DNA of 64,000 nucleotides. Source: Salinisphaera sp. Q1T1-3. Its GTDB lineage: Bacteria; Pseudomonadota; Gammaproteobacteria; Nevskiales; Salinisphaeraceae. Location: NCBI RefSeq assembly GCF_003602005.1, contig NZ_QZWD01000009.1:1-64000 (forward strand), read 5' to 3'. The translations under genes and the position numbers were made by a program. This document shows, piece after piece, positions 51,537 through 61,745 of this stretch (positions are counted from its first letter, which is position 1; each line of letters opens with the position of its first letter). Under the pieces are notes generated by a model, which was given only the letters and a program-made list of their open reading frames with translations, did not search any database and was not told the origin of the DNA.

Positions 51537-52345
51537 GGCAGTGAAGCCGCATCGGCCGACGTGCGGCCGGCCAGGCCGCGGGCCAGGTTATCGGGAATGC
51601 CGACGCGCATTGCCACGGGCCGATGATCCGAGAGCACGGCATCGACCACACGGGCCTGGCGGACCTCGAGGCTGGCCGAGGTCAGGATATGATCGATGCC
51701 GCGGCGCGGCCGCCAGCTCGGGAACGTCGGCAACGCCCGGTCGTAGACGCGCAGCGCGCTGGCCGCCAGTGCACTGTCGGCGATCAGCTCCGCACTGTTG
51801 CAGTTCGTATCGCCCATCAGCACGACGTTGGGCTCGTCGGCCACGAGCTCGCAGATCGCCTCGAGCTGCTGGGCTCGGCTGCGCGCGCCGAGCGACAGAT
51901 GCGTGACTACCACGGTCAGCGGCGCGGCCGGGGTGCCGAATCGGGCGATGAGCGCGCCGCGGCCGGGCACCCGGCCGGGCAGTTTGTGCTCGCTGACATC
52001 ATAGGGCGCATACCGGCTGATCAGGCCGAGCCCGTGCTGGGCGACGCGTCCCAGATCGCGGTTGACCTGAACCTCCCAGTACGCATAGCCGGCCTGTCGG
52101 GCAATCGCCTCGATCTGGTTGCGATAGCGCGACCGGCGGCTGCCGGCATCGATCTCCTGCAGCCCGACGATATCGTGGCCGGCGACGAGCTCGGCGATCC
52201 GTTCCAGGTTGTCGGTCACGGCCTGGCTGGGCAACAGATGTCGCCAGCCGCGGGTCACGTATTCGCGATAACGGCGCGTGCCGATCCCGACCTGCATATT
52301 GAAACTCAGGATCGATAATTCGTTGGGCAGGCCCGGGCGGCTCAT
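51527..52345 (-). CDS. Endonuclease/exonuclease/phosphatase-family protein
   Basis: The 272-residue protein has the EEP core: LSILSFNMQVGIG at the start (Asn for metal), GLQEID with the metal glutamate, LTVVVTHLSLGARSRAQQLEAI, VVLMGDTNCNSAE, and the C-terminal SDHRPVAMRV with the catalytic Asp-His. In E. coli an EEP protein (YbhP) is encoded next to cardiolipin synthase ClsB, so the pairing here has a precedent. Its substrate could be a phospholipid or a nucleic acid. It converges on the synthase gene with 3' ends overlapping by 10 bases. Confidence 0.82.
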   Translation of the reverse strand: MSRPGLPNELSILSFNMQVGIGTRRYREYVTRGWRHLLPSQAVTDNLERIAELVAGHDIVGLQEIDAGSRRSRYRNQIEAIARQAGYAYWEVQVNRDLGRVAQHGLGLISRYAPYDVSEHKLPGRVPGRGALIARFGTPAAPLTVVVTHLSLGARSRAQQLEAICELVADEPNVVLMGDTNCNSAELIADSALAASALRVYDRALPTFPSWRPRRGIDHILTSASLEVRQARVVDAVLSDHRPVAMRVGIPDNLARGLAGRTSADAASLPQK

Positions 52346-52498
52346 GCGGATCCTCGTTCGTCCGGCCGTCTCGATCGCGGCTGGCGCAATTCTTGGATAA
52401 CGTGACATACGCCCGTCTGTCCGACTCTCGGGCGATGGTCCGTAGGCATGCAGTCAGCGTACCATCATGGCTGGCCCAACCCATGAGCGCCTTTTTCC

Positions 52499-53506
52499 AT
52501 GTCCGATTCCGCTGTCCTCGCTGCCGAAGACATCAAGGTTCATTTCCCGCTGACCACCGACTGGCCCTGGCAGAGTGCGCCGATGCTGCGCGCGGTCGAC
52601 GGGGCGACCCTGTCCTTGACGGCCGGACGCACACTCGGGCTCGTGGGTGAATCCGGGTGTGGCAAATCCACGCTGGCGCGTGCGTTGACGGGCCTTGCGC
52701 CCATCACGGCCGGCCGGCTACATCTCGACGGTCGTGATATCACGCGGGGCGGGGCGCGCGACTGGCAGGCCCTGCGACGCGATGTGCAGATGATCTTCCA
52801 GGACCCGTTGGCGAGTCTGGATCCGCGCATGACGGTGGCCCAGATCATCGCCGAGCCGCTGGCCAATCTGCGCCGCGACCTGTCGCGCGCCGAGCGGCGG
52901 CGGCGCGTGGCCGACATGGTCGAGCGGGTCGGGCTGTCGAAATCGCAGATGGGGCGTTATCCGCACGAATTCTCGGGCGGTCAGTGCCAGCGCATCGGCA
53001 TTGCTCGGGCGCTCGTGGTGGAACCGCGCGTGCTGGTCTGCGATGAACCGGTCTCCGCACTCGATGTCTCCATCCAGGCGCGGATCGTGGATCTGCTCAT
53101 GGAACTGCAGCGCGAAACACAGGTGGCGATGTTGTTCATCGCCCACGATCTGGCCGTGGTTCGCCAGATCAGCGACGAGGTCCGCGTCATGTATCTCGGC
53201 AACGTCATGGAGCAGGCCGGCGCCGCTGCCCTGTTCGATCAGCCGCGTCATCCCTATACCCGGGCGTTGTTGTCGGCGGTGCCCCGGCCCGATCTGGCCG
53301 CCGAGCGGGCGCGCCAGCGGATTCAGTTGCCCGGTGATCTGCCGTCGCCGGCCAATCCGCCGTCCGGCTGTGTTTTCCGTACGCGTTGCCCCTGGGCCAC
53401 GGACGTCTGTTCGCAACGGATACCGGCTCTGCGCACGCTGGCCGGCGGGCAGGTCGCCTGTCACCACGCCGAGCGCGTCATGGCCGAGTCCGCGGCGGCA
53501 GCCTGA
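52499..53506 (+). CDS. oppF: Oligopeptide ABC transporter ATPase OppF, detached from the operon
   Basis: The 335-residue ATPase has Walker A GESGCGKST, Q-loop MIFQDPLASLDPRMTV, signature FSGGQCQRIGIARALVVEP, Walker B VLVCDEPVSALDVS and the switch HDLAVVRQISD. It keeps the C-terminal cysteine-rich extension (SGCVFRTRCPWATDVCS, then VACHH). It is the second ATPase of the Opp system but lies 2.7 kb downstream of oppD, behind the cardiolipin synthase and EEP genes, and must have its own promoter. A GC hairpin follows nine bases after the stop. Confidence 0.9.
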   Translation: MSDSAVLAAEDIKVHFPLTTDWPWQSAPMLRAVDGATLSLTAGRTLGLVGESGCGKSTLARALTGLAPITAGRLHLDGRDITRGGARDWQALRRDVQMIFQDPLASLDPRMTVAQIIAEPLANLRRDLSRAERRRRVADMVERVGLSKSQMGRYPHEFSGGQCQRIGIARALVVEPRVLVCDEPVSALDVSIQARIVDLLMELQRETQVAMLFIAHDLAVVRQISDEVRVMYLGNVMEQAGAAALFDQPRHPYTRALLSAVPRPDLAAERARQRIQLPGDLPSPANPPSGCVFRTRCPWATDVCSQRIPALRTLAGGQVACHHAERVMAESAAAA

Positions 53507-53513
53507 CAGGCGA

Positions 53514-53537
53514 CGGCCGCCCGGCATCGGGCGGCCG
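53514..53537 (+). terminator. Hairpin after oppF
   Basis: CGGCCGCCCG pairs perfectly with CGGGCGGCCG around the loop GCAT, only seven bases after the oppF stop. There is no run of T, so it is a weak or rho-assisted terminator candidate. Confidence 0.5.
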
Positions 53538-53641
53538 ATTCACCGAGTCGTCGTGCGGGGCGCCTGGACTGCGCCTGATATCCAGCGTGCCTAGCCGGGC
53601 CGGTAGGGCGGTGCTGGGTCATCGCGGATGTTGTCGCGCAC

Positions 53642-53673
53642 AAAAAAGCCGGCCGTGCGCAGACACGACCGAC
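53642..53673 (-). terminator. Intrinsic terminator of the RRM protein gene
   Basis: On the minus strand GTCGGTCGTG pairs with CACGGCCGGC (two wobbles) around a six-base loop and is followed by six T. It lies 47 bases after the RRM gene stop. Confidence 0.8.
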
Positions 53674-53719
53674 TCTTGCGGTCCACCTGAGGCGGGCCGC
53701 TGCAGCAATGCGCGGCTTG

Positions 53720-53995
53720 TTAGAAGCGACGCGGGCCGCGAGGACGCTCTTCGCGCGGACGGGCTTCGTTCACGCGCAGGGTTCGACCCTGAAGGTCCTT
53801 CTGATTCATGCCTTCGATGGCCTCGCGGGCCTCGTTCTCGTTCGGCATTTCGACGAAACCGAAACCGCGGGAGCGGCCGGTCTCGCGATCCATGATCACC
53901 TTCGCGGAGGTGACCTCGCCGAACGCCTCGAACGCGGCGCGCAGGTCGTCGTCCGCGGAGCTCCACGAAAGGTTGCCAACGTAAATATTCGTCAC
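53720..53995 (-). CDS. RRM-type RNA-binding protein
   Basis: The 91-residue protein is a single RNA-recognition motif. RNP2 is IYVGNLSW at residues 4-11, and RNP1 is SRGFGFVEM near residue 42. A basic tail follows (RPREERPRGPRRF). These small proteins bind single-stranded RNA and are induced by cold in cyanobacteria and several proteobacteria. The start is GTG at 53995; a longer frame reaches 54082 but lacks family similarity. A leader of more than 100 bases rich in A/T lies upstream, as is common for cold-regulated genes. Confidence 0.85.
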   Translation of the reverse strand: MTNIYVGNLSWSSADDDLRAAFEAFGEVTSAKVIMDRETGRSRGFGFVEMPNENEAREAIEGMNQKDLQGRTLRVNEARPREERPRGPRRF

Positions 53996-53999
53996 GACT

Positions 54000-54144
54000 G
54001 ATCTCAGCTCATAAAAAGACGTGTCATTACCAAAAAACCGTCCGGACCCGTCAATGACACCAAAACCAAGACCAACGGACAACGGCTCTCAAGCCGCTTT
54101 AATTGAAGTCTACCTGAGTTGAACCCGCCCGCAAGCGGGTTTTT
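54000..54144 (+). ncRNA. Possible small RNA or leader ending in a strong terminator
   Basis: The terminator AACCCGC-CCGCAA-GCGGGTT followed by T (54122-54144) points along the plus strand, but no plus-strand gene precedes it closer than oppF, which has its own hairpin and lies beyond the oppositely oriented RRM gene. A short transcript starting in the AT-rich stretch 54000-54110 would explain it. No promoter stands out clearly. The following 200 bases (54145-54345) contain nothing that I recognise. Confidence 0.3.
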
Positions 54145-54345
54145 CGTCTGGTTTCATGCCAACCGACGAGCGGTTTTGGCAATGCGCTGTGGCCTGTCGT
54201 TGTCAGCACCACTGCGACGAGCTGCCACCGGCACAGATGAACGCACCCGGCCGGTTATGGATGTCCCGGTGGCGAATTGCATTTTTGTGAAAAAAGGTCG
54301 GTGCAGAGCCCTGGCCGAGCGTGCTCATGAGAGGCGTTTCACGGC

Positions 54346-55149
54346 TTACGGATGGACACAGTTCGGATGATTGTCGGCGGCGTAATACAACGACAGAGCC
54401 TGTTCCATGTGCGACTGCAGGGCCTGGATGCGGTTGTCGTTGGAGGGGTGCGTCGACAGGAACGGATTGGGTTTCTGGCCGTCGGATGCCGCACTCATGT
54501 TCTGCCAGAGCTTGACCGATTCGCGCGGATCGAAACCGGCCCGGGCCATGAGCTCGAGCCCGATCAGATCGGCCTCGCTTTCCTGAGCGCGCGAGAATGG
54601 CAACAGAATGCCCACCTGGGCTCCGACACCCAGCGCCGACATGATCGCCTGGCTCGATCCACCGCCGGCGCCGCCGCCCAGGAATGCCGAGAGTGCCGTC
54701 AGGCCGCCCTGCGTGGCGTACTGGTCCGACATGCGCTCGTTCGGATGCTGGGCGATCACGTGGCCCACTTCGTGGCCGATCACGGCGGCGAGCTGGGCGC
54801 CGTTCTTGGCCACCGGCAACAGCCCCGAGTAGACACCGATGTTGCCGCCGGGCAGGGCAAAGGCGTTGATCTGGTCGGACTTGAAGACCTGGATGTCCCA
54901 GGAATCGACCTTGGCGGCTTCGTTGACGCTCGGCACGCTGACGATGGCGCGGGCCACGCATTCGACGAAACGATTGTCGGCGCTGTTGGTATCGGTCGGC
55001 GTCTTCTGCTTGAGTTCGGCGAAGCTCTCGTCGCCCATGGCCGCCATTTTCTGCTGGCCGAAGAACATGAGCTGGTTGCGTCCGGTGGGCGAGGTCGCGC
55101 AGCCGACCAGACCGATCGTCAGCACGGCGCACAGAAGGATCTTTTTCAT
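54346..55149 (-). CDS. M48-family metallopeptidase, outer-membrane lipoprotein type
   Basis: The 267-residue protein has a lipobox (LTIGLVGCATSP) and the zinc motif IGHEVGHVIAQHPNERMS, with the third ligand in EADLIGLELMARAGFDP. NAFALPGGNIGVYSGLLPVAKN is a further family block. It resembles E. coli LoiP (YggG), a peptidase of envelope quality control. The ATG at 55149 begins a standard signal peptide; the upstream frame extends into the uvrD promoter region. It is divergent from uvrD. Confidence 0.9.
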   Translation of the reverse strand: MKKILLCAVLTIGLVGCATSPTGRNQLMFFGQQKMAAMGDESFAELKQKTPTDTNSADNRFVECVARAIVSVPSVNEAAKVDSWDIQVFKSDQINAFALPGGNIGVYSGLLPVAKNGAQLAAVIGHEVGHVIAQHPNERMSDQYATQGGLTALSAFLGGGAGGGSSQAIMSALGVGAQVGILLPFSRAQESEADLIGLELMARAGFDPRESVKLWQNMSAASDGQKPNPFLSTHPSNDNRIQALQSHMEQALSLYYAADNHPNCVHP

Positions 55150-55316
55150 CAATGGTCCCCAGAGGTGACTGTCATCACGCTTGTTCGCATCACGCGGCTT
55201 GTCGGATGGCGGCGCACCGGCCGGCAGCGCCACATCGCAAGACCGATCGCGTATGCAGGCGAGGCTATCAGGGATCGCTGAACGCCGGCCGTGCCCCATT
55301 GGTTACAATGCCGGCC

Positions 55317-57476
<2,160 letters not shown>

Positions 57477-57535
57477 CAGCCAGCCCCGCGCTGCTATGCT
57501 CGCCCGAGGCGTCCATCGCGTCGAAAGGGGGAGCC

Positions 57536-58672
57536 ATGGGGATTCGTTGGCAAGCGCTCGGTCTGCCGGGCTTGATGTTGTTGTGCTCGCTGCTTGCAGT
57601 CGCGTCACCGGCTGCGGCAGCGCCCGAGACCGAAACCGAGAGTGCGACAGCGGCACTGCCGGCCGGCATGGCCGGCCGCACGCTCGAAGTCGGCACCAAG
57701 GTCGCGCCGCCGTTCGTCGAGCGCGGGCCTGACGGTGCGCTCACGGGGCTTTCGATCGCCCTGTGGCAACGGGTCGCCGAGAGGCTCGATCTCGGCACGC
57801 ACTACGTCGAGCGGCCGCTGCCGGCGCTGGTGAGCGGACTGGCGGACGGCTCGCTGGATGTCTCCGTTGCCGCACTGACCGTGACGGAATCGCGCGAGGC
57901 ACGGATCGATTTCAGTTTTCCCTTCTATACCACCGGTCTGGCCATCGCCGTACCGCGTCATGGCGGCAGCCCGATCTGGCTGACGGTCAAACGGTTCTTC
58001 TCGTGGCCGTTCTTCACGGCACTCGCGGCCCTGACGGCGGTGCTTCTGATCGTGGGGGTGTTGATCTGGCTGGCCGAACGGGGCCGCAACGCGGAAGAAT
58101 TCGGCGGCCGGGCGCTCGAAGGCCTCGGGTCCGGGTTCTGGTGGGCAGCCGTCACGATGACGACCGTCGGCTACGGCGACAAATCGCCGCGCACGCCGCT
58201 CGGGCGATTGATCGGTCTGGTCTGGATGTTCGCCGCGATCATCATCATTTCCAGCTTCACCGCCGCCATCGCGACTTCGCTGACGGTCGGCTCGCTTGCC
58301 AGCGGCATTCACGGGGTCAGCGATCTGGCGCATGTCCGCGTCGTCACGGTCGCCGATTCGGCCGCGGTCGAAGCGCTTCGCAATCGCGGCATCCGGTCCA
58401 GCACGCGGGCCAGTCTGGCCGAAGCACTGGATGCCGTGGCCGAAGGGGATGCCGATGCCGCGGTCTACGATGCACCGTTGTTGCGCTATCGCGTCAGCGA
58501 AGACAACGCGCGCGATCTGATGATGGTCGATGGCACGTTCGATCGACAGGACTACGCCTTCGCGCTGGCGCAGGGCAGCCCGCTGCGCGAACCGATCAAC
58601 CGCGCGATTCTGGCCGAGCTGGACAGCAGCGACTGGAACCGGCTGACGCTGCGTTTTCTGGGCAGGCCTTAG
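57536..58672 (+). CDS. Prokaryotic glutamate-receptor-like (GluR0-type) ligand-gated potassium channel
   Basis: The 378-residue protein joins a bipartite periplasmic binding domain to a pore. After a signal peptide (cleaved near residue 29) comes lobe S1 (residues 46-140; KVAPPFVERGPDGALTGLSIALWQRVA, ALTVTESREARIDFSFPFY). Then come helix M1 (about 158-181), a potassium-channel pore loop with the filter TTVGYGD at 209-215, helix M2 with SFTAAIATSLT (240-250), which recalls the SYTANLAAFL of ionotropic glutamate receptors, and lobe S2 (255-370). The order S1-M1-P-M2-S2 is that of Synechocystis GluR0. The ligand, probably an amino acid, is not predictable. AAAGGGGGAG precedes the ATG. Its TAG stop is the first TAG of F1 copy E. 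Confidence 0.85.
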   Translation: MGIRWQALGLPGLMLLCSLLAVASPAAAAPETETESATAALPAGMAGRTLEVGTKVAPPFVERGPDGALTGLSIALWQRVAERLDLGTHYVERPLPALVSGLADGSLDVSVAALTVTESREARIDFSFPFYTTGLAIAVPRHGGSPIWLTVKRFFSWPFFTALAALTAVLLIVGVLIWLAERGRNAEEFGGRALEGLGSGFWWAAVTMTTVGYGDKSPRTPLGRLIGLVWMFAAIIIISSFTAAIATSLTVGSLASGIHGVSDLAHVRVVTVADSAAVEALRNRGIRSSTRASLAEALDAVAEGDADAAVYDAPLLRYRVSEDNARDLMMVDGTFDRQDYAFALAQGSPLREPINRAILAELDSSDWNRLTLRFLGRP

Positions 58673-58900
58673 CGCGTGTTGAGGTTTCGTGCGAGTCCGC
58701 GCCAAGCGCGCCCTGAAATTGACGATGGGCGGCAAGAGGAGGCGTCGTGCGCGCCGTGCAGGCATGCTGCACCCGCAGGCGACAACGCTGGATTGCCGTC
58801 GTGTTCTTGATTTTGGGGCGCTTGTCCCTTCGGGTTGGGCCGCCCATGAAAGAAAAATCGACGATGGGCGCCCGGCGGCGTTGCGAGCCTTGATCGTGGC
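58670..58900 (+). repeat. F1 repeat, copy E (right end lost)
   Basis: The left end TAGCGCGTGTTGAGGTTTCG coincides with the stop codon of the channel gene. About 230 bases match copy D closely, including GCCCTGAAATTGACGATGGG and TCGACGATGGGCGCCCGGCG. Similarity stops within the inner palindrome, at GATCGTGGC followed by GAGCG, and the right inverted end is absent. From 58901 to 59044 lies sequence not shared with the family; it ends with a small hairpin (GCCCGG-CTTTCCT-CCGGGC) before the SPOR gene stop. Confidence 0.82.
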
Positions 58901-59044
58901 GAGCGTGGCGTGTCCCGCACAAGGCTCGCGACGCCGCATGGCGCCGCCGGCGGGATAACCCCGAAGGGGCCAGCGGGCGGGCGGCGCCAATCTGGCGTTA
59001 TCGTTCGCTCGTGTGGCTCGGTGCCCGGCTTTCCTCCGGGCCGC

Positions 59045-59902
59045 TCAGTTGGCCTGTCGAACCATGGTTTCGATACCGTGAGACTTCAGTCGTTGTGCCA
59101 GTGACTGGGCCTGGCCCGGTGAACCGACCGGATCCGACTGGACACGATAGACGGTCTTGCCGGACGCGGTGTTGATGTCGACGATTTCCGCGCTCACGCC
59201 GAGCAGCGCCAGCTGTGCCTTGCGCCGATCGGCATCGGCTTCGGTCGAGAACGCACCGGCCTGGATGACGTAGCGTACGCCGCTGGCGCTCTGACTATTG
59301 CTGCGTTTCGGCGGCGTCGGGCTGGGCGCGGACGCGGCATCCGGCTCGGCCTGTGGCGCATTGTCGGGCGTGTCCGCCTCGTGCGGGGTGTGCTCGGCGG
59401 AGGCGGCTTCACGCGCACTGGCCCGGTCATCGCTGCCCGATACATCCACATGATAATTGGGGAGCATCTTGTAGAAGGAAAAACGGGGCTTTTCCTCGGG
59501 CGCGTTCTTGCTCTGGGCTGTGGCGCCGTCGTCGTCGCCGGATGCCGGCGTGTCGGCCGACGGCTTGTCGTCGCCCGATTCGTTCGTATCCGACGCCTCG
59601 GCCGGCAGGGCGATATCGCGTTGCTCGGTATGGCTCGGTGTCGCGGCCGGTCGGGCGAAGATGTAATAACCGGAGGCGAGCACGATCGCCAGGAAGAAAC
59701 CGCACAGCCCCCACACCCAGGCCGGTGTCCCGGCGGCCGGAGTGCCGCGGGACGGTGTGCTGGTTTTTTTCGCGCGGGGCTTGGGCGCGGGTTTCTTCGG
59801 CCGATTCGGCGTGGCGGCCGGCTTGTTGCGCTTGGCCGGCCGCTGGTTGCGATTGCCGTTGCGGCTGTCGCGGTCGTGGCGCGAGGAGTAATCGCGTGCC
59901 AT
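59045..59902 (-). CDS. SPOR-domain cell-division protein (FtsN/DedD-like)
   Basis: The 285-residue protein has a basic cytoplasmic N-terminus rich in Arg, Lys and Pro, one transmembrane helix (WVWGLCGFFLAIVLASGYYI, residues 62-81), a long Pro/Ala/Asp linker and a C-terminal SPOR domain (residues 210-285; YVIQAGAFSTEADADRRKAQLALLGVSAEIV, VYRVQSDPVGSPGQAQSLAQRLKSHG). SPOR domains bind denuded peptidoglycan at the septum. A short PRFSFYKMLP block before the linker is also seen in proteobacterial FtsN-like proteins. It follows argS by 30 bases, as in many gammaproteobacteria, but hslV does not follow it here. Confidence 0.88.
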   Translation of the reverse strand: MARDYSSRHDRDSRNGNRNQRPAKRNKPAATPNRPKKPAPKPRAKKTSTPSRGTPAAGTPAWVWGLCGFFLAIVLASGYYIFARPAATPSHTEQRDIALPAEASDTNESGDDKPSADTPASGDDDGATAQSKNAPEEKPRFSFYKMLPNYHVDVSGSDDRASAREAASAEHTPHEADTPDNAPQAEPDAASAPSPTPPKRSNSQSASGVRYVIQAGAFSTEADADRRKAQLALLGVSAEIVDINTASGKTVYRVQSDPVGSPGQAQSLAQRLKSHGIETMVRQAN

Positions 59903-59932
59903 GGTCTTAGCGGCGCCCGTGCGTGATGGACA

Positions 59933-61618
59933 CTACATGCGCTCCGGGGCCGAAACGCCGAGCAGTTCGAGTCCGTTGGCGATCACCTGGCGCGCGGTCG
60001 CGATCAGCGACAGCCGGGCGTTGCGTAGCCCCGGGTCGGCGTCGAGGAATTTCTGCGCGTTGTAGTAGCTGTGGAATGCGTCGGCCATGTCCCGAAGATA
60101 ATGCGGAATGGCCTGGACTGACGAATCCGCAGCCGCGCCGGCCACTACTTCGGGAAAACGCGAGATCAGCGTGATCACGCGCTGTTCGTATTCGGAGGTC
60201 AGCTGAGACAGATCGGCGGCCTCGCGATCCCAGGCCATACCCTGTTCGTCGAGCTGGCGGAACACGGCATGGATCCGGGCATGCGCGTACTGGATGTAGT
60301 AGACCGGATTGTCTTCGGACTGGCTGCGGGCCAGATCGATATCGAAGGTCTGTTGGGAATCCGGCTTGCGGGCGACCAGGAAGTAACGCGTGGCATCTCG
60401 GCCGACTTCGTCGATGAGGTCGCGCAGGGTCACGTACGAGCCGGCGCGCTTGGAGAGTTTGACCTCTTCGCCGCCGCGCATGACCGTGACCATCTGGTGG
60501 AGGATGTAATCCGGCCAGCCTTCTGGGATACCGATGTCCAGCGCTTGGAGACCGGCCCGAACGCGCGCGATCGTGCCGTGGTGATCGGCGCCCTGCTCGT
60601 TGATCGCGCGAGTGAAGCCGCGTTCCCACTTGGCCCGATGATAGGCGACATCGGGCACGAAATACGTGTAGCCGCCCTCGGCCTTGCGCATCACGCGGTC
60701 CTTGTCGTCGCCGTAGTCGGTGGTCGCAAGCCACAGCGCGCCGTCGTTCTCGTAGGTGTGTCCGGCAGCGATCAGGGCCTCGACCGTGGCCTCGACACGA
60801 CCCTCGGCATACAACGCCGATTCCAGCGCGTAGTTGTCGAACACGACGCCGAAGGCTCGCAGATCGGCGTCCTGCTCGCGACGCAGATAGGCGACCGCGA
60901 ATTCGCGTATCGCGGCCTTGTCATCCGGATCCGCCGCACCGGTGACTTCCCGGTCGTCCGCGGTCACGGTATCGCCGCGCAGATAGGCAGCGGCCAGATC
61001 GGCCAGGTAGTCGCCGCGATAGCCGCCCTCCGGCCAGTCGGCATCGTCCGGTGTCAGGCCGTTGCAGCGGGCCGAGACCGAGCGGGCCAGCATCTCGATC
61101 TGGTTGCCGGCATCGTTGTAATAGAACTCTCGGGTGACATCCCAGCCCGCGGCCTCGTACAGCCGGGCGAGCGTATCGCCGACCGCGGCCCCCCGTCCGT
61201 GGCCGACGTGCAGTGGCCCGGTCGGATTGGCGGAAACGAATTCGACGAGGACTTTCTCGCCAGCGCCGGTATCGCTGCGCCCATAGGCCGCGCCGGCGTC
61301 GATCGCCTGATCTATGGTTGCGCGGAACGCGCCCGGCGCCAGAAAGAAATTCAGAAAACCCGGCCCGGCGATCTCGACCCGGTCGATGCGCGCGTCGTCG
61401 CCCATCGCATCGACGATCGCCTGGGCGATCTCGCGCGGGTTGCGCCGCGCGGCCTTGGTCAGCTGCATCGCGATGTTGGATGCGAAATCGCCGTGCGCGG
61501 CATCGCGCGTGCGCTCGACGTGCGGCGGATGGGGAATATCCAGGTCCGGCCAGGCACGGGTGGCGGCATCGGCCAGCAGGTCTTGAACGAGGGCTTTCAA
61601 GGCAGATCGCGATCGCAT
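59933..61618 (-). CDS. argS: Arginyl-tRNA synthetase
   Basis: The 561-residue class I synthetase charges tRNA-Arg. It has the N-terminal additional domain ([28 protein letters not shown]), the HIGH-type motif [38 protein letters not shown], a KMSKS-like motif in [21 protein letters not shown], and a DALR anticodon-binding domain at the end ([31 protein letters not shown]). All catalytic blocks are complete. It lies between priA (127 bases upstream) and the SPOR gene on the same strand. Confidence 0.96.
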   Translation of the reverse strand: MRSRSALKALVQDLLADAATRAWPDLDIPHPPHVERTRDAAHGDFASNIAMQLTKAARRNPREIAQAIVDAMGDDARIDRVEIAGPGFLNFFLAPGAFRATIDQAIDAGAAYGRSDTGAGEKVLVEFVSANPTGPLHVGHGRGAAVGDTLARLYEAAGWDVTREFYYNDAGNQIEMLARSVSARCNGLTPDDADWPEGGYRGDYLADLAAAYLRGDTVTADDREVTGAADPDDKAAIREFAVAYLRREQDADLRAFGVVFDNYALESALYAEGRVEATVEALIAAGHTYENDGALWLATTDYGDDKDRVMRKAEGGYTYFVPDVAYHRAKWERGFTRAINEQGADHHGTIARVRAGLQALDIGIPEGWPDYILHQMVTVMRGGEEVKLSKRAGSYVTLRDLIDEVGRDATRYFLVARKPDSQQTFDIDLARSQSEDNPVYYIQYAHARIHAVFRQLDEQGMAWDREAADLSQLTSEYEQRVITLISRFPEVVAGAAADSSVQAIPHYLRDMADAFHSYYNAQKFLDADPGLRNARLSLIATARQVIANGLELLGVSAPERM

Positions 61619-61745
61619 CGGGGTTGAGCGCCCAAAGTCTAACGCTCACGTCGCGGCCCGGCTATATGTCGGTGTTGTCAGGCCGGGGTCGCGTTGCTCC
61701 GAGGTCATTCGGCGGGCCGGTATGGGTCGTGTCCGATCGCGCTGT

